A DNA stretch of 12,939 nucleotides. It comes from Anaerolineae bacterium (lineage in GTDB: Bacteria > Chloroflexota > Anaerolineae > JAFGEY01). This document shows, in pieces, positions 1 to 6,610 of the stretch. Each line of letters begins with the position of its first letter. The first letter of the stretch is position 1. The notes under the pieces are model-generated. The model had not been told where the DNA came from. It saw only the letters and a program-made list of their open reading frames with translations, and did no database searches. The position numbers were made by a program, and so were the translations under genes. The stretch is taken from positions 1 through 12,939 of the forward strand of contig JAFGEY010000079.1 in the NCBI GenBank assembly GCA_016931365.1, given 5' to 3'.

Positions 1-742
1 AAGTGCAGCAGTTGCAGATATAATGGTTGCCGTCACGATAATTGCCCGCCGAATGCACCAGCCCGGCATCGGCGGCCTGACGCAAAATATGCAGCGCCTC
101 TTTTTTGCTGATCGCCCGCGCCACCGGGTCGTGGTCAAAAACGCCTTCGACCGGGGCAAAGCTGATACAGTTATTGACCGGCGCGTCGCAGCCCTTGCCA
201 ACCAGCTTTTGCTGCACGCGGCAGATGCAATCGCGCACCGCCCAGGATTTGGCGTTTTCGATCAACTCGATCGCGCGCTCGTAGGGAAAGACCTCCAACC
301 CGGCATCGATGGCCTGTTCGACCGGGATCACCCGGTGCACCGAGGGCGCGTCTCGAAGCAGCCCACCTCGGCTCTCTTGAAAATACCGCTCGAACAGCGC
401 GGCAAACTCGGCATCCATGCGCGCCAACTGGGACTCATAACTGCCGACCACAAAGGGCATCAGGCCGTAGACCAATTCGCCGTCGCCACGCCCGGCGTGA
501 ATGAGGCCGTGCTTGACCATCTGCTTGAGCGTTTTGCGCGCCGCACCCGGATCGATGCCTGCCCGCGCAGCAATGTCGGCGGCTGGCTCCTGGCGCAAGC
601 GCATCACAGCAGCCAGTGCCGCCTCTCCCGGTTCGAACATTTTAGCCAGCAGTATCAACTCGACGCCGCTCTCGGTAGCGGGAAACCCATTGGGAAGTGC
701 ATTCAATCGCTCGGCTAAAGCACGGTACACATCTTGAACCAT
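1..742 (-). CDS. Winged-helix/4Fe-4S binding protein, partial (C-terminus beyond left edge)
   Basis: The reading frame is open for 247 codons and runs off the left edge. Residues 25-95 look like a winged helix-turn-helix (AADIAARAGIDPGAARKTLK, then a basic wing). After a linker comes a cysteine-rich part: C172 and C174 (DCICR), C185, C192, then CNCC at 243-246 at the very edge. This layout matches anaerobe proteins annotated as 4Fe-4S ferredoxin-type, in which further CxxCxxC clusters usually follow; those would lie outside the window. Its role is unknown to me. A redox-sensing regulator or an electron donor to the divergent methyltransferase-like protein are both inferences. I chose the second of two adjacent ATGs (742; the other is 745) because GGAG at 750-753 is 7 nt from it against 4 nt. 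A good promoter lies about 40 nt upstream. Confidence 0.72.
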   Translation of the reverse strand, partial: MVQDVYRALAERLNALPNGFPATESGVELILLAKMFEPGEAALAAVMRLRQEPAADIAARAGIDPGAARKTLKQMVKHGLIHAGRGDGELVYGLMPFVVGSYESQLARMDAEFAALFERYFQESRGGLLRDAPSVHRVIPVEQAIDAGLEVFPYERAIELIENAKSWAVRDCICRVQQKLVGKGCDAPVNNCISFAPVEGVFDHDPVARAISKKEALHILRQAADAGLVHSAGNYRDGNHYICNCCT

Positions 743-790
743 CATCAGACTCCATCCATAACCTGAATACTCGCTTTTGACGATGCTCGT

Positions 791-819
791 ATTATACCCT
801 TTTGGCGGATTGTCTACAA
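791..819 (-). promoter_or_regulatory. Sigma-70-type promoter for the winged-helix/Fe-S gene
   Basis: Read on the minus strand, a -35 element TTGTAG (814-819) is 17 nt from a perfect -10 TATAAT (791-796). Transcription should begin near 784, giving a leader of about 40 nt. The -35 matches the consensus only at TTG, so the -10 carries most of the support. Confidence 0.6.
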
Positions 820-834
820 ACCCGGCTTTTGTCG
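814..834. promoter_or_regulatory. Imperfect palindrome between divergent promoters, possible operator
   Basis: Half-sites C-n-ACAAA (814-820) and TTTGT-n-G (828-834) form an imperfect inverted repeat. It covers the minus-strand -35 and touches the plus-strand -35 at 835, so one bound regulator could control both directions. A repeat this short could arise by chance; the operator role is inference. Confidence 0.2.
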
Positions 835-863
835 TTGAAACCACCGCGCAAACAGAGTATAAT
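835..863 (+). promoter_or_regulatory. Sigma-70-type promoter for the methyltransferase-like gene and msrA
   Basis: TTGAAA (835-840, one mismatch to consensus) is exactly 17 nt from TATAAT (858-863, perfect). Transcription should begin near 870, leaving a leader of about 110 nt before the coding start at 982. Confidence 0.7.
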
Positions 864-888
864 CAAAGCGAGGCAAAGAGATCACAAT

Positions 889-954
889 ATGAAACAAAAG
901 ATCGGCTACATTGCTCTGCTCATGCGAGATTATATGGAAACAAGTGGGATTTGA
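889..954 (+). CDS. Possible 21-codon leader ORF (speculative)
   Basis: The leader between the promoter and the gene at 982 contains an ATG at 889 preceded by AAAGAG (875-880) at 8 nt. It opens a 21-codon frame starting MKQKIGYIALLMRDY and ending in TGA at 952-954. It is in the same frame as the downstream gene but separated by that stop. I recognise no family and see no attenuator hairpin after it. It may be a chance ORF. Confidence 0.15.
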   Translation: MKQKIGYIALLMRDYMETSGI

Positions 955-981
955 TCGAGCCCGTACACGAAAGGACAGACG

Positions 982-1938
982 ATGAACAAAAGAGACTTGC
1001 TCTTGAGCTTGCTGGATGACACCCTGCAAACCACCATCCCCGCCGCCTTTTTCCTGCACTTTGACCCAACCTATCACCGCGGGCAGGCGGCGGTCGACAA
1101 ACACCTCGAATATTTTCGCTACACCGGGATGGATTGGGTCAAAATCCAGTACGAGCACGCCTTCCCCCACCGGCCCGACATCCAGCGCCCGCAGGATTGG
1201 GCCAAAATGCCGCTGTACGGACGCGACTTTTACGAAGAACCGCTGCGCGTGGTCGAAGGGCTGGTCAAAGCGGCCAAAAAGGAAGCGCTGATCCTGACCA
1301 CGCTCTATTCGCCTTTTATGTGTGCTGGGCACACAACCAGCGACCAGACCATCACCGAGCACTTGAGAAGCGATCCCGAAGCGGTCAGACGGGGTATGGA
1401 AATCATCACCGACAGCATCATGATCTTTGTCCGCGAGTGCATCCGCCTGGGCGTCGATGGTTTTTACGCCTCGACGCAGGGTGGAGAAGGCCATCGCTTT
1501 GCCGATCCGGCGACTTTCGAGCGCTACATCAAGCCATACGACCTGGCGGTGATGCGCGAGATCGACCGCTGCTGCCCGTTCAACATCTTGCATATCTGCG
1601 ATTACAATGGCCCCTACAGCGATTACGGGCCGTTTGTGGACTATGCCGGCGACGTGGTCAACTGCCCGCTGCACCTGGACGGCCAAACAGTCAGCCCGCA
1701 GGCCATGTACGAGTTCTTCGGACGGCCCTACATGGGCGGCCTGGAACGCAAGGGAATCATCGCCACGGGAAGCAAGGACAAGATCGAACAAGAGGTAAAA
1801 GCCGTACTCGGCCAAAAACCGCCGCGCTTTGTTCTCGGCGCCGACTGCACCGTGCCCGGCCACACACCCTGGGACAACCTGAAAACGGCCATCGACACGG
1901 CACATGCATATTCAACAACCAGGAAGGAACGTTTATGA
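982..1938 (+). CDS. Uroporphyrinogen decarboxylase-fold (URO-D family) protein, probable corrinoid-linked methyltransferase
   Basis: The 318-residue protein fits the URO-D/COG0407 family, a TIM-barrel group that includes heme-pathway HemE and the methylcobamide:CoM methyltransferases MtaA/MtbA. The zinc site of the methyltransferase branch is visible: H204-I-C206 (HICDYNG) and C289 (GADCTVPG). The HemE N-terminal arginine signature is absent, so methyl transfer between a corrinoid protein and a thiol or similar acceptor is more likely than heme synthesis. The acceptor cannot be told, and no corrinoid protein gene is adjacent. The start is supported by AAAGGA at 970-975, 6 nt from the ATG. The stop overlaps the msrA start (ATGA, 1935-1938), so the two genes are probably translationally coupled. 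The protein should be cytoplasmic, since no signal peptide or membrane segment is seen. Confidence 0.82.
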   Translation: MNKRDLLLSLLDDTLQTTIPAAFFLHFDPTYHRGQAAVDKHLEYFRYTGMDWVKIQYEHAFPHRPDIQRPQDWAKMPLYGRDFYEEPLRVVEGLVKAAKKEALILTTLYSPFMCAGHTTSDQTITEHLRSDPEAVRRGMEIITDSIMIFVRECIRLGVDGFYASTQGGEGHRFADPATFERYIKPYDLAVMREIDRCCPFNILHICDYNGPYSDYGPFVDYAGDVVNCPLHLDGQTVSPQAMYEFFGRPYMGGLERKGIIATGSKDKIEQEVKAVLGQKPPRFVLGADCTVPGHTPWDNLKTAIDTAHAYSTTRKERL

Positions 1939-2483
1939 CAGATCGTCAAATCGAAACTGCCACCCTCGGCGGAGGATGCTTTTGGTGTCTTGAAGCCGTC
2001 TACGATCAGCTTGACGGCGTCCTGCACGTCGAGTCGGGCTATGCCGGCGGACACGTCAAAAACCCGAGCTACGAGCGAGTCTGCACCGGCACTACCGGCC
2101 ACGCCGAAGTCGTGCAAATCACCTTTGATCCGTCGGTTATCTCGTTCAAAGAGATTTTGGAGGTTTTTTTCGGCGTCCACGACCCGACCACATCGAACCG
2201 GCAAGGCGCGGACGTGGGCACCCAGTATCGCTCGGCCATCTTTTATCATTCTGAGGTACAAAAACAGATCGCCAAGGACGCCATCGCCGAACTCGAGGCC
2301 CAGCGCACCTTTCCCGACCCAATCGTAACCGAGATCAAGCCACTGGATACATTTTACCAGGCCGAGGGCTATCACCAGGAATACTATCAAAACCACCTTG
2401 GTCAGCCCTACTGTCGGGTGGTGATCACCCCCAAGCTGGACAAATTCCGCAAGCATTATGGGTTGAAATTCAAGCTTGGCTGA
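1935..2483 (+). CDS. msrA: Peptide-methionine (S)-S-oxide reductase MsrA
   Basis: MsrA reduces the S-epimer of methionine sulfoxide in proteins and free methionine, with thioredoxin as usual reductant. The 182-residue length is typical. The signature GGGCFWCLE is at 12-20, with catalytic C15 and the conserved E20 that assists sulfoxide protonation. Other family blocks are GYAGG (35-39), GHAEVV (55-60), [18 protein letters not shown] (83-100) and YHQEYYQNH (146-154). C18 and C160 are candidate recycling cysteines, but which acts cannot be decided here. The start ATG overlaps the previous stop by 4 nt, and AGGAAGGA (1921-1928) lies inside the end of the upstream gene. The next gene converges after only 17 nt, with no terminator hairpin visible. 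Confidence 0.97.
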   Translation: MTDRQIETATLGGGCFWCLEAVYDQLDGVLHVESGYAGGHVKNPSYERVCTGTTGHAEVVQITFDPSVISFKEILEVFFGVHDPTTSNRQGADVGTQYRSAIFYHSEVQKQIAKDAIAELEAQRTFPDPIVTEIKPLDTFYQAEGYHQEYYQNHLGQPYCRVVITPKLDKFRKHYGLKFKLG

Positions 2484-2500
2484 AACGATTGAAAAGCTGC

Positions 2501-3604
2501 CTAAAAGTGATCGGCCAGCCAAACGTATGGATAACCTCTGGGAAACAGGGCGTCAAGCCAGGGCAGCACGTTGCCGGTCGCCTTGACACCGGGCGAGCTG
2601 AGCACGTCGCGCACCGAGCGATAGCCGACCAGCATCTGTGTCAGTTTATCCTGCGACACCTCCAGCGTCACAGCAGCCTCACCGCCCGAATCGATGCATA
2701 ACCGTCCATCCTGAATGCGCAAAACCACGGTGCCAATGTCGGTTTTCAGGGCCAACGAGCCGCTTGGTCCGAGATCGAGGCGCCGCTCCAGTTCCAGTTT
2801 GATTTTGTCAAACAAGGTTTGGATATTCATCGCCCGCATCATCCCGCCGCCCCACCTGGGGCACTCGGTCTCCCAGGTGCAGCCAAAACGCTGCACGTAT
2901 TCGGCAAAGGGATGATCGGGCGGGTGGTGCAGGTTGATCTCGCCACAGCGTTTTTCGATCGCCTGCTCGGCAAAGGCATAAAGCAGGAAGGGAAACAACT
3001 CGTCATCGACCGCTTCAACCTCGACCACATTCACCACCTGGTCGGCCTTGTCGTATGCGGCATAGGCCAGCAGCTTGCCGGCCTTGTCTTTGAGCGCGAT
3101 CGCCTCGGCAGGACGTCCCCACCACGTTCCTTTGCTAAACTGCGTAAAATGTTCGGGGAAACGGACCAGCGTTCCCGTCCGCTGCGCATTGTTCGCGTTG
3201 TACAGCTCACACACTGCGCCCATGTCGACGCTTTCCAGGGCGACCGGCTTGATCCCGGCCCGTGGCTTGGCCTCTTCAGCATCACGCGTCTGCACGACCT
3301 GCTTGTGCGTCGGCAGACAGACGGCATAGCCAAACTTGGTGTAAAAGTTGGGAATGCCAAAAAGCATCGACACATCATAGCCCTCGGCAACTAGGTACTG
3401 CACCGTGTCCTCGAACAAGACGCGCATATAGCCCTTCATCCGGTGTTCGCGGACCGTCTCTACTCCGCCGATCCCGCCCATACGCACCTGCGTCGAACCA
3501 ATGCGCATCTGATAGTCAATCGCCCACAGCCAGCACACCACCTGATCGTTGATCAGCATTTCCCGCTTGTGATGGCGTCCCTCGTCGATTGTTCGGATAT
3601 TCAT
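2501..3604 (-). CDS. Eis-like GNAT family N-acetyltransferase with C-terminal SCP2-like domain
   Basis: The 367-residue protein has the layout of the Eis family: two GNAT-type regions followed by a sterol-carrier-protein-2-like C-terminal domain (about 265-367). The acetyl-CoA pyrophosphate-loop region is GVETVREHRMKGY (47-59). Y88 in NFYTKFGYA aligns with the general-acid tyrosine of mycobacterial Eis. The chain ends in Phe (VWLADHF), matching Eis, where the terminal Phe carboxylate acts as general base. Eis enzymes acetylate amines such as aminoglycosides and lysines; the substrate here is unknown and resistance should not be assumed. A longer frame begins at 3640, but 3604 is preferred: it has AGGGGGC at 3608-3614, and the promoter -10 (3631-3636) would overlap the longer version. 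No signal peptide is seen. Confidence 0.87.
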   Translation of the reverse strand: MNIRTIDEGRHHKREMLINDQVVCWLWAIDYQMRIGSTQVRMGGIGGVETVREHRMKGYMRVLFEDTVQYLVAEGYDVSMLFGIPNFYTKFGYAVCLPTHKQVVQTRDAEEAKPRAGIKPVALESVDMGAVCELYNANNAQRTGTLVRFPEHFTQFSKGTWWGRPAEAIALKDKAGKLLAYAAYDKADQVVNVVEVEAVDDELFPFLLYAFAEQAIEKRCGEINLHHPPDHPFAEYVQRFGCTWETECPRWGGGMMRAMNIQTLFDKIKLELERRLDLGPSGSLALKTDIGTVVLRIQDGRLCIDSGGEAAVTLEVSQDKLTQMLVGYRSVRDVLSSPGVKATGNVLPWLDALFPRGYPYVWLADHF

Positions 3605-3630
3605 ATTGCCCCCTCGGATTTGATTGGCCA

Positions 3631-3659
3631 AGTGTAGCACAAAGTGACGCTGCCGGCAA
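3631..3659 (-). promoter_or_regulatory. Extended -10 promoter for the Eis-like gene
   Basis: On the minus strand, TTGCCG (3654-3659) is 17 nt from TACACT (3631-3636), which is preceded by TGC as an extended -10. The start would be near 3624, about 20 nt before the ATG. The 163-nt gap to msrB otherwise holds nothing I can support, and no clear msrB terminator. Confidence 0.55.
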
Positions 3660-3767
3660 AACGAGCGTTTGTACTTGGGAACACTCGAGCAGCATCCCGC
3701 AAGATGTCAAGTCATCACCTATCACAGCGCCATGGATAACCCGCATTGTGCTGTCGGCCGGTACGCA

Positions 3768-4187
3768 CTAGGACTCTTGGGCCTGGTCAGCGTTTTGTGC
3801 CGGCTCGAAGCGCAAAGAGGCCGAGTTCAAGCAGTAACGTTTGCCCGTCGGCGCGGGACCGTCGTCAAAGACGTGGCCCAGGTGTGCGTCGCAGCGCGCG
3901 CAGAGCACCTCGGTGCGGGGCACCAACAGCGAAAAATCGCTCTTCAGGCTGATATTTTCCGGCGTGATCGACGCCCAAAAGCTGGGCCAGCCGCTGCCAG
4001 ACTCGTACTTGGTTTCTGAGCTAAACAAGGGCAGCCCGCAGCAGACGCACTTGTACGTGCCCTCATCTTGAGTTTTATAATACGCGCCGGTAAAGGCGCG
4101 CTCGGTGCCTTTTTTACGGGCGATGCGATACTGCTCCGGCGCAAGCTCGCGTTGCCATTCTTCATCCGTTTTGACTATCTTGTCCAT
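3768..4187 (-). CDS. msrB: Peptide-methionine (R)-S-oxide reductase MsrB
   Basis: MsrB reduces the R-epimer of methionine sulfoxide in proteins, complementing MsrA. The 139-residue protein has the SelR fold signatures: zinc ligands C47/C50 (CVCC) and C96/C99 (CARC), the [10 protein letters not shown] block (62-71), [10 protein letters not shown] (102-111), and RYCLNSASL with catalytic C119. A longer frame reaches 4289, but its first 34 residues do not resemble MsrB. The ATG at 4187 has GAGG 6 nt upstream, and the protein then begins [15 protein letters not shown], typical for the family. It is transcribed in the same direction as the Eis-like gene, but that gene appears to have its own promoter. 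I found only weak promoter candidates for msrB in the 182-nt gap to the divergent resB-like gene. Confidence 0.96.
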   Translation of the reverse strand: MDKIVKTDEEWQRELAPEQYRIARKKGTERAFTGAYYKTQDEGTYKCVCCGLPLFSSETKYESGSGWPSFWASITPENISLKSDFSLLVPRTEVLCARCDAHLGHVFDDGPAPTGKRYCLNSASLRFEPAQNADQAQES

Positions 4188-4311
4188 TATCATCCTCGCT
4201 TTCTTGTCCAAGTCTATCACAGTAGATGCTCTTTTCCCAGGACTAAAGTCGTTTGTGCTCCATATCGGCCTTTCTTTGCCGCCAACCAAGCCCCTGTACG
4301 TGCAATTTGCT

Positions 4312-4340
4312 TTGACGAAAAGACAAAAAAATGCTACAAT
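4312..4340 (+). promoter_or_regulatory. Strong sigma-70-type promoter for the cytochrome c biogenesis pair
   Basis: TTGACG (4312-4317, one mismatch) is 17 nt from TACAAT (4335-4340, one mismatch), preceded by TGC as an extended -10. Transcription should start near 4347, about 23 nt before the coding start at 4370. This also argues against the longer frame that begins at 4331, inside the promoter. Confidence 0.75.
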
Positions 4341-4369
4341 GCAAGCTCTTGTTTCGCATCGAGAGGGCT

Positions 4370-5728
4370 ATGCTGGAAATCGTAAATCAACAAATCGCCA
4401 CGACACATCAACCGCGTTGGGAACAGTGGCTGTGGCAATGGTGCCTTGCCAAGAGGACGCCGCTTGTCCTGTTTGCCCTGATCATCCTCGGCTTGATCGC
4501 CAGCCAGGTGATTCCACAAATACCCGGCGGCACGCTCACCAAACCCACCGACTATGATCAGTGGCTGCAAACGATCCCTATTCTGTTTCGCGATGCTGAA
4601 TCTATGTTCAACGGGTTGGACCTTTTCGATATCCAACGCGCTGTGTGGTTTCAATCTCTGCTGGCAATTGCGATGGCTGTAAGTATGGTTGCGTTGGGGC
4701 ACAATCTCTATAGCTTTATTCGTCCATCGCACGCTCTTTTACACAGATCATCTAAAACTAATGATGCGTCCTGGGGCTTACCGGCCCAAACAGCACTCGG
4801 CTCCATTGTCCAAACCGTCACCGCACTGGTGGGATCGCCGCGACAAGCCAAAGTCGGAAACCGGGTGATTGTCTATGGCACACGACCCCGTTGGACGCAG
4901 TCGCTGGTTGCGCTCGCCCACTTGGGCCTGCTGCTGGCCGTATGCGGCATCGTGCTCGATGCCGGCAGGGGGTGGGGTGAACGCGCGCTGACACTGCCAC
5001 CGGAAGCGGCCATTGAAATCACATCCGGCCAGACCCTGGCACTCGAATCCTTTGATCCAGCGCGTTCGCAGGCCACCCTCCAGATCGAGCAAGGCACACG
5101 ACGATCTCAAGCCACCGCGGGAGCATCCGGAACGACTCTGGTCAATGGACTGGGATACCGGGTCACCGGCATTGGCGGGCTGCACGTGCAGATTCAGGCC
5201 GTCGACGAAATGGATACGCGGCTCAATCTATACCCGTACATCGCCAGTCCGGAGCCTGCCCAGGCACTAGACTACTTGATCGGCGTCGAACAAAACGAGA
5301 TTGCCTTTATCATCCCGACGCAAAACCTGATCGCCCGGCTGACCTGGATCGATCGAGCAGCGCTGCAACTGACGTTGTCGGACGGCGCGGGCCAACGCCT
5401 GGCCGAGCACGTTCTGCCTCTGACGTCCACCACACTCCCAATCGACAGCATCCGTCTGCTGGTCGACGCGACCGTTTACCCGACGTTGGCTGTGTCCTAC
5501 CATCCAGGCCGTTGGGCTTTACTGGGCGGCACACTCCTGGTCATCGTCGGTAGCCTATTCAGCGTCATCCCTGTGCAGACGGTTTGGGCCGAGATCGCAT
5601 TGGAACAGGATCGAGTCGCAGTCCAGATTCGACAGGTGACACACTCCAAATCAGCGGCGCAACGGGCCGAGGCCGCTTTCCAGGCGCTCCGCGCGCAAAT
5701 CGCATCGCCGGACCCGGCGGAGGGATAA
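4370..5728 (+). CDS. resB: ResB/CcsB-like cytochrome c biogenesis membrane protein
   Basis: ResB (CcsB) works with CcsA/ResC in system II cytochrome c maturation, which moves heme outward and attaches it to apocytochrome CxxCH motifs. The 452-residue protein has the family topology: TM1 about 31-48, TM2 about 92-112, TM3 about 177-198 (LVALAHLGLLLAVCGIVLDAG, with the histidine typical of this segment), a large extracytoplasmic domain about 200-380, TM4 about 383-401, then a cytoplasmic tail ending in a short charged helix. H378 lies just before TM4 (SYHPGRW). The start at 4370 follows GAGAGG with a tight 3-nt spacer and agrees with the promoter. Its stop overlaps the next start (TAATG). The sequence is diverged, so the name rests on topology, TM3/TM4 patterns and the partner gene. 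Confidence 0.72.
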   Translation: MLEIVNQQIATTHQPRWEQWLWQWCLAKRTPLVLFALIILGLIASQVIPQIPGGTLTKPTDYDQWLQTIPILFRDAESMFNGLDLFDIQRAVWFQSLLAIAMAVSMVALGHNLYSFIRPSHALLHRSSKTNDASWGLPAQTALGSIVQTVTALVGSPRQAKVGNRVIVYGTRPRWTQSLVALAHLGLLLAVCGIVLDAGRGWGERALTLPPEAAIEITSGQTLALESFDPARSQATLQIEQGTRRSQATAGASGTTLVNGLGYRVTGIGGLHVQIQAVDEMDTRLNLYPYIASPEPAQALDYLIGVEQNEIAFIIPTQNLIARLTWIDRAALQLTLSDGAGQRLAEHVLPLTSTTLPIDSIRLLVDATVYPTLAVSYHPGRWALLGGTLLVIVGSLFSVIPVQTVWAEIALEQDRVAVQIRQVTHSKSAAQRAEAAFQALRAQIASPDPAEG

Positions 5729-6525
5729 TGACCATCCAGTTGGCTGCATATTGGGGACTTGGCGGGGCCGCCTTGACCGTCGCCGTTGTGCTTTTGATCG
5801 GCTACCTGCTCCGGAGCAGCCGCGCGTTCGCTCTTACCGGACAACTCTTGATCGCAGCAAGCGTTTTGTTTCTAGTAATCGGGTTGACGCTCCGGGCGTT
5901 ACAAGGCCACGGATGGCCTTTCGTTTCCTGGACCGACACTGCCGCCGGCATAGCGATCTTGATGCTCCTCATTTACCTGGTCTGGAGCATTGCAGCGCAC
6001 ACCCCAAGCACCGGAGGCATTGTCGCCCTTATTGCTCTGGGATTGATCCTGCTCGATGTCTCGCAACAAACCACCGCGCCGGTTACGCTGTCAATACGCC
6101 AACTCAATGTCGTGATCAGCAATAGCGCAACCATTTGGGGCGGGGCTTTTCTGGGACTATCGGCAGCAACCGGATTGAGCGGTCTGGCCCGGCGAGCACT
6201 GAAAGCACGGTTTGGACAAGGAGCATGGATTTCCGCACAGTTAGCCGCCCGTTGGGGCGAAATCTGGGTACGCTGCGGACTTTTTTTTCTGGCCGCCAGC
6301 TTGGCTGTTGATGTTTGGTGGGTGCAGCAACTCGACCTGAGCTTAACCAACAACGCGCAGCAAGCGGGCATCGCCGTGGCCTGGATGATTTACTTTGTCG
6401 CTTTGCGTTTGAAAAACCAGCCGCGCTGGCAGGGCTGGCCATGGGATACGATCCAGGTGATCGGGTTTGCTTGTACGCTGCCCATTTTGCTCGACGTGCC
6501 GTGGCTCAACCAGTCATTGATTTAG
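5728..6525 (+). CDS. CcsA/ResC-like cytochrome c assembly protein, divergent
   Basis: This 265-residue integral membrane protein has about seven to eight hydrophobic segments and directly follows the ResB-like gene (TAATG overlap; GGAGGG at 5719-5724), where CcsA normally sits. LRALQGHGWPFVSWTDTAAG (55-74) resembles the CcsA block with G-x-x-P near the second/third helix. The segment around 181-228 aligns in pattern with the CcsA core, but the expected tryptophan-rich WGxYWxWDPKE motif is replaced by a WWVQQLDLSLTNNAQQ stretch. Only two histidines exist in the whole protein (H61, H91), so the usual heme-ligand histidines in the core are absent. It may be a diverged or repurposed CcsA, or use other ligands. 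An alternative start at 5584 overlaps the upstream gene and is not credible. Confidence 0.6.
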   Translation: MTIQLAAYWGLGGAALTVAVVLLIGYLLRSSRAFALTGQLLIAASVLFLVIGLTLRALQGHGWPFVSWTDTAAGIAILMLLIYLVWSIAAHTPSTGGIVALIALGLILLDVSQQTTAPVTLSIRQLNVVISNSATIWGGAFLGLSAATGLSGLARRALKARFGQGAWISAQLAARWGEIWVRCGLFFLAASLAVDVWWVQQLDLSLTNNAQQAGIAVAWMIYFVALRLKNQPRWQGWPWDTIQVIGFACTLPILLDVPWLNQSLI

Positions 6526-6543
6526 ATTCGTCTATTCACTCAA

Positions 6544-6576
6544 AGAAACCGGGTTTTTGACAAAAACTTGGTTTCT
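6544..6576. repeat. 15-bp palindromic hairpin element between the CcsA-like gene and pckG
   Basis: AGAAACCGGGTTTTT (6544-6558) and AAAAACTTGGTTTCT (6562-6576) form a 15-bp stem around a GAC loop, with the only two mismatches being G-U wobbles in RNA. It could end transcription of the cytochrome c pair or be a copy of a dispersed palindromic repeat. No T-run follows on the plus strand, so an intrinsic terminator role is uncertain. Confidence 0.55.
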
Positions 6577-6610
6577 CCTCGGTCTTTATCAAAGCATAAA
6601 GGAGAAAAAC

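Noticed and set aside
23..718. Plus-strand open frame of 231 codons
   Set aside because: It lies antisense to the winged-helix/Fe-S gene, has no family resemblance, and the minus-strand frame has a ribosome site, promoter and cysteine motifs.
814..1905. Minus-strand open frame of 363 codons opposite the methyltransferase-like gene
   Set aside because: High third-position GC creates long antisense frames; the plus strand shows clear URO-D family motifs, and this frame shows none.
2484..2500. Bidirectional terminator between msrA and the Eis-like gene
   Set aside because: The 17-nt gap and its flanks show no convincing stem-loop.
4331..4369. Upstream ATG extending the ResB-like protein by 13 residues
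   Set aside because: It overlaps the promoter -10 and would lie upstream of the predicted transcription start.
6557..6562. TTGACA in the loop of the 6544-6576 hairpin as a -35 for pckG
   Set aside because: No acceptable -10 occurs 16-18 nt downstream; the position reads CGGTCT.
6557..6610. Upstream ATG extending pckG by 18 residues
   Set aside because: The ATG lies inside the hairpin and lacks a ribosome site, while AGGAG sits correctly before the ATG at 6611.
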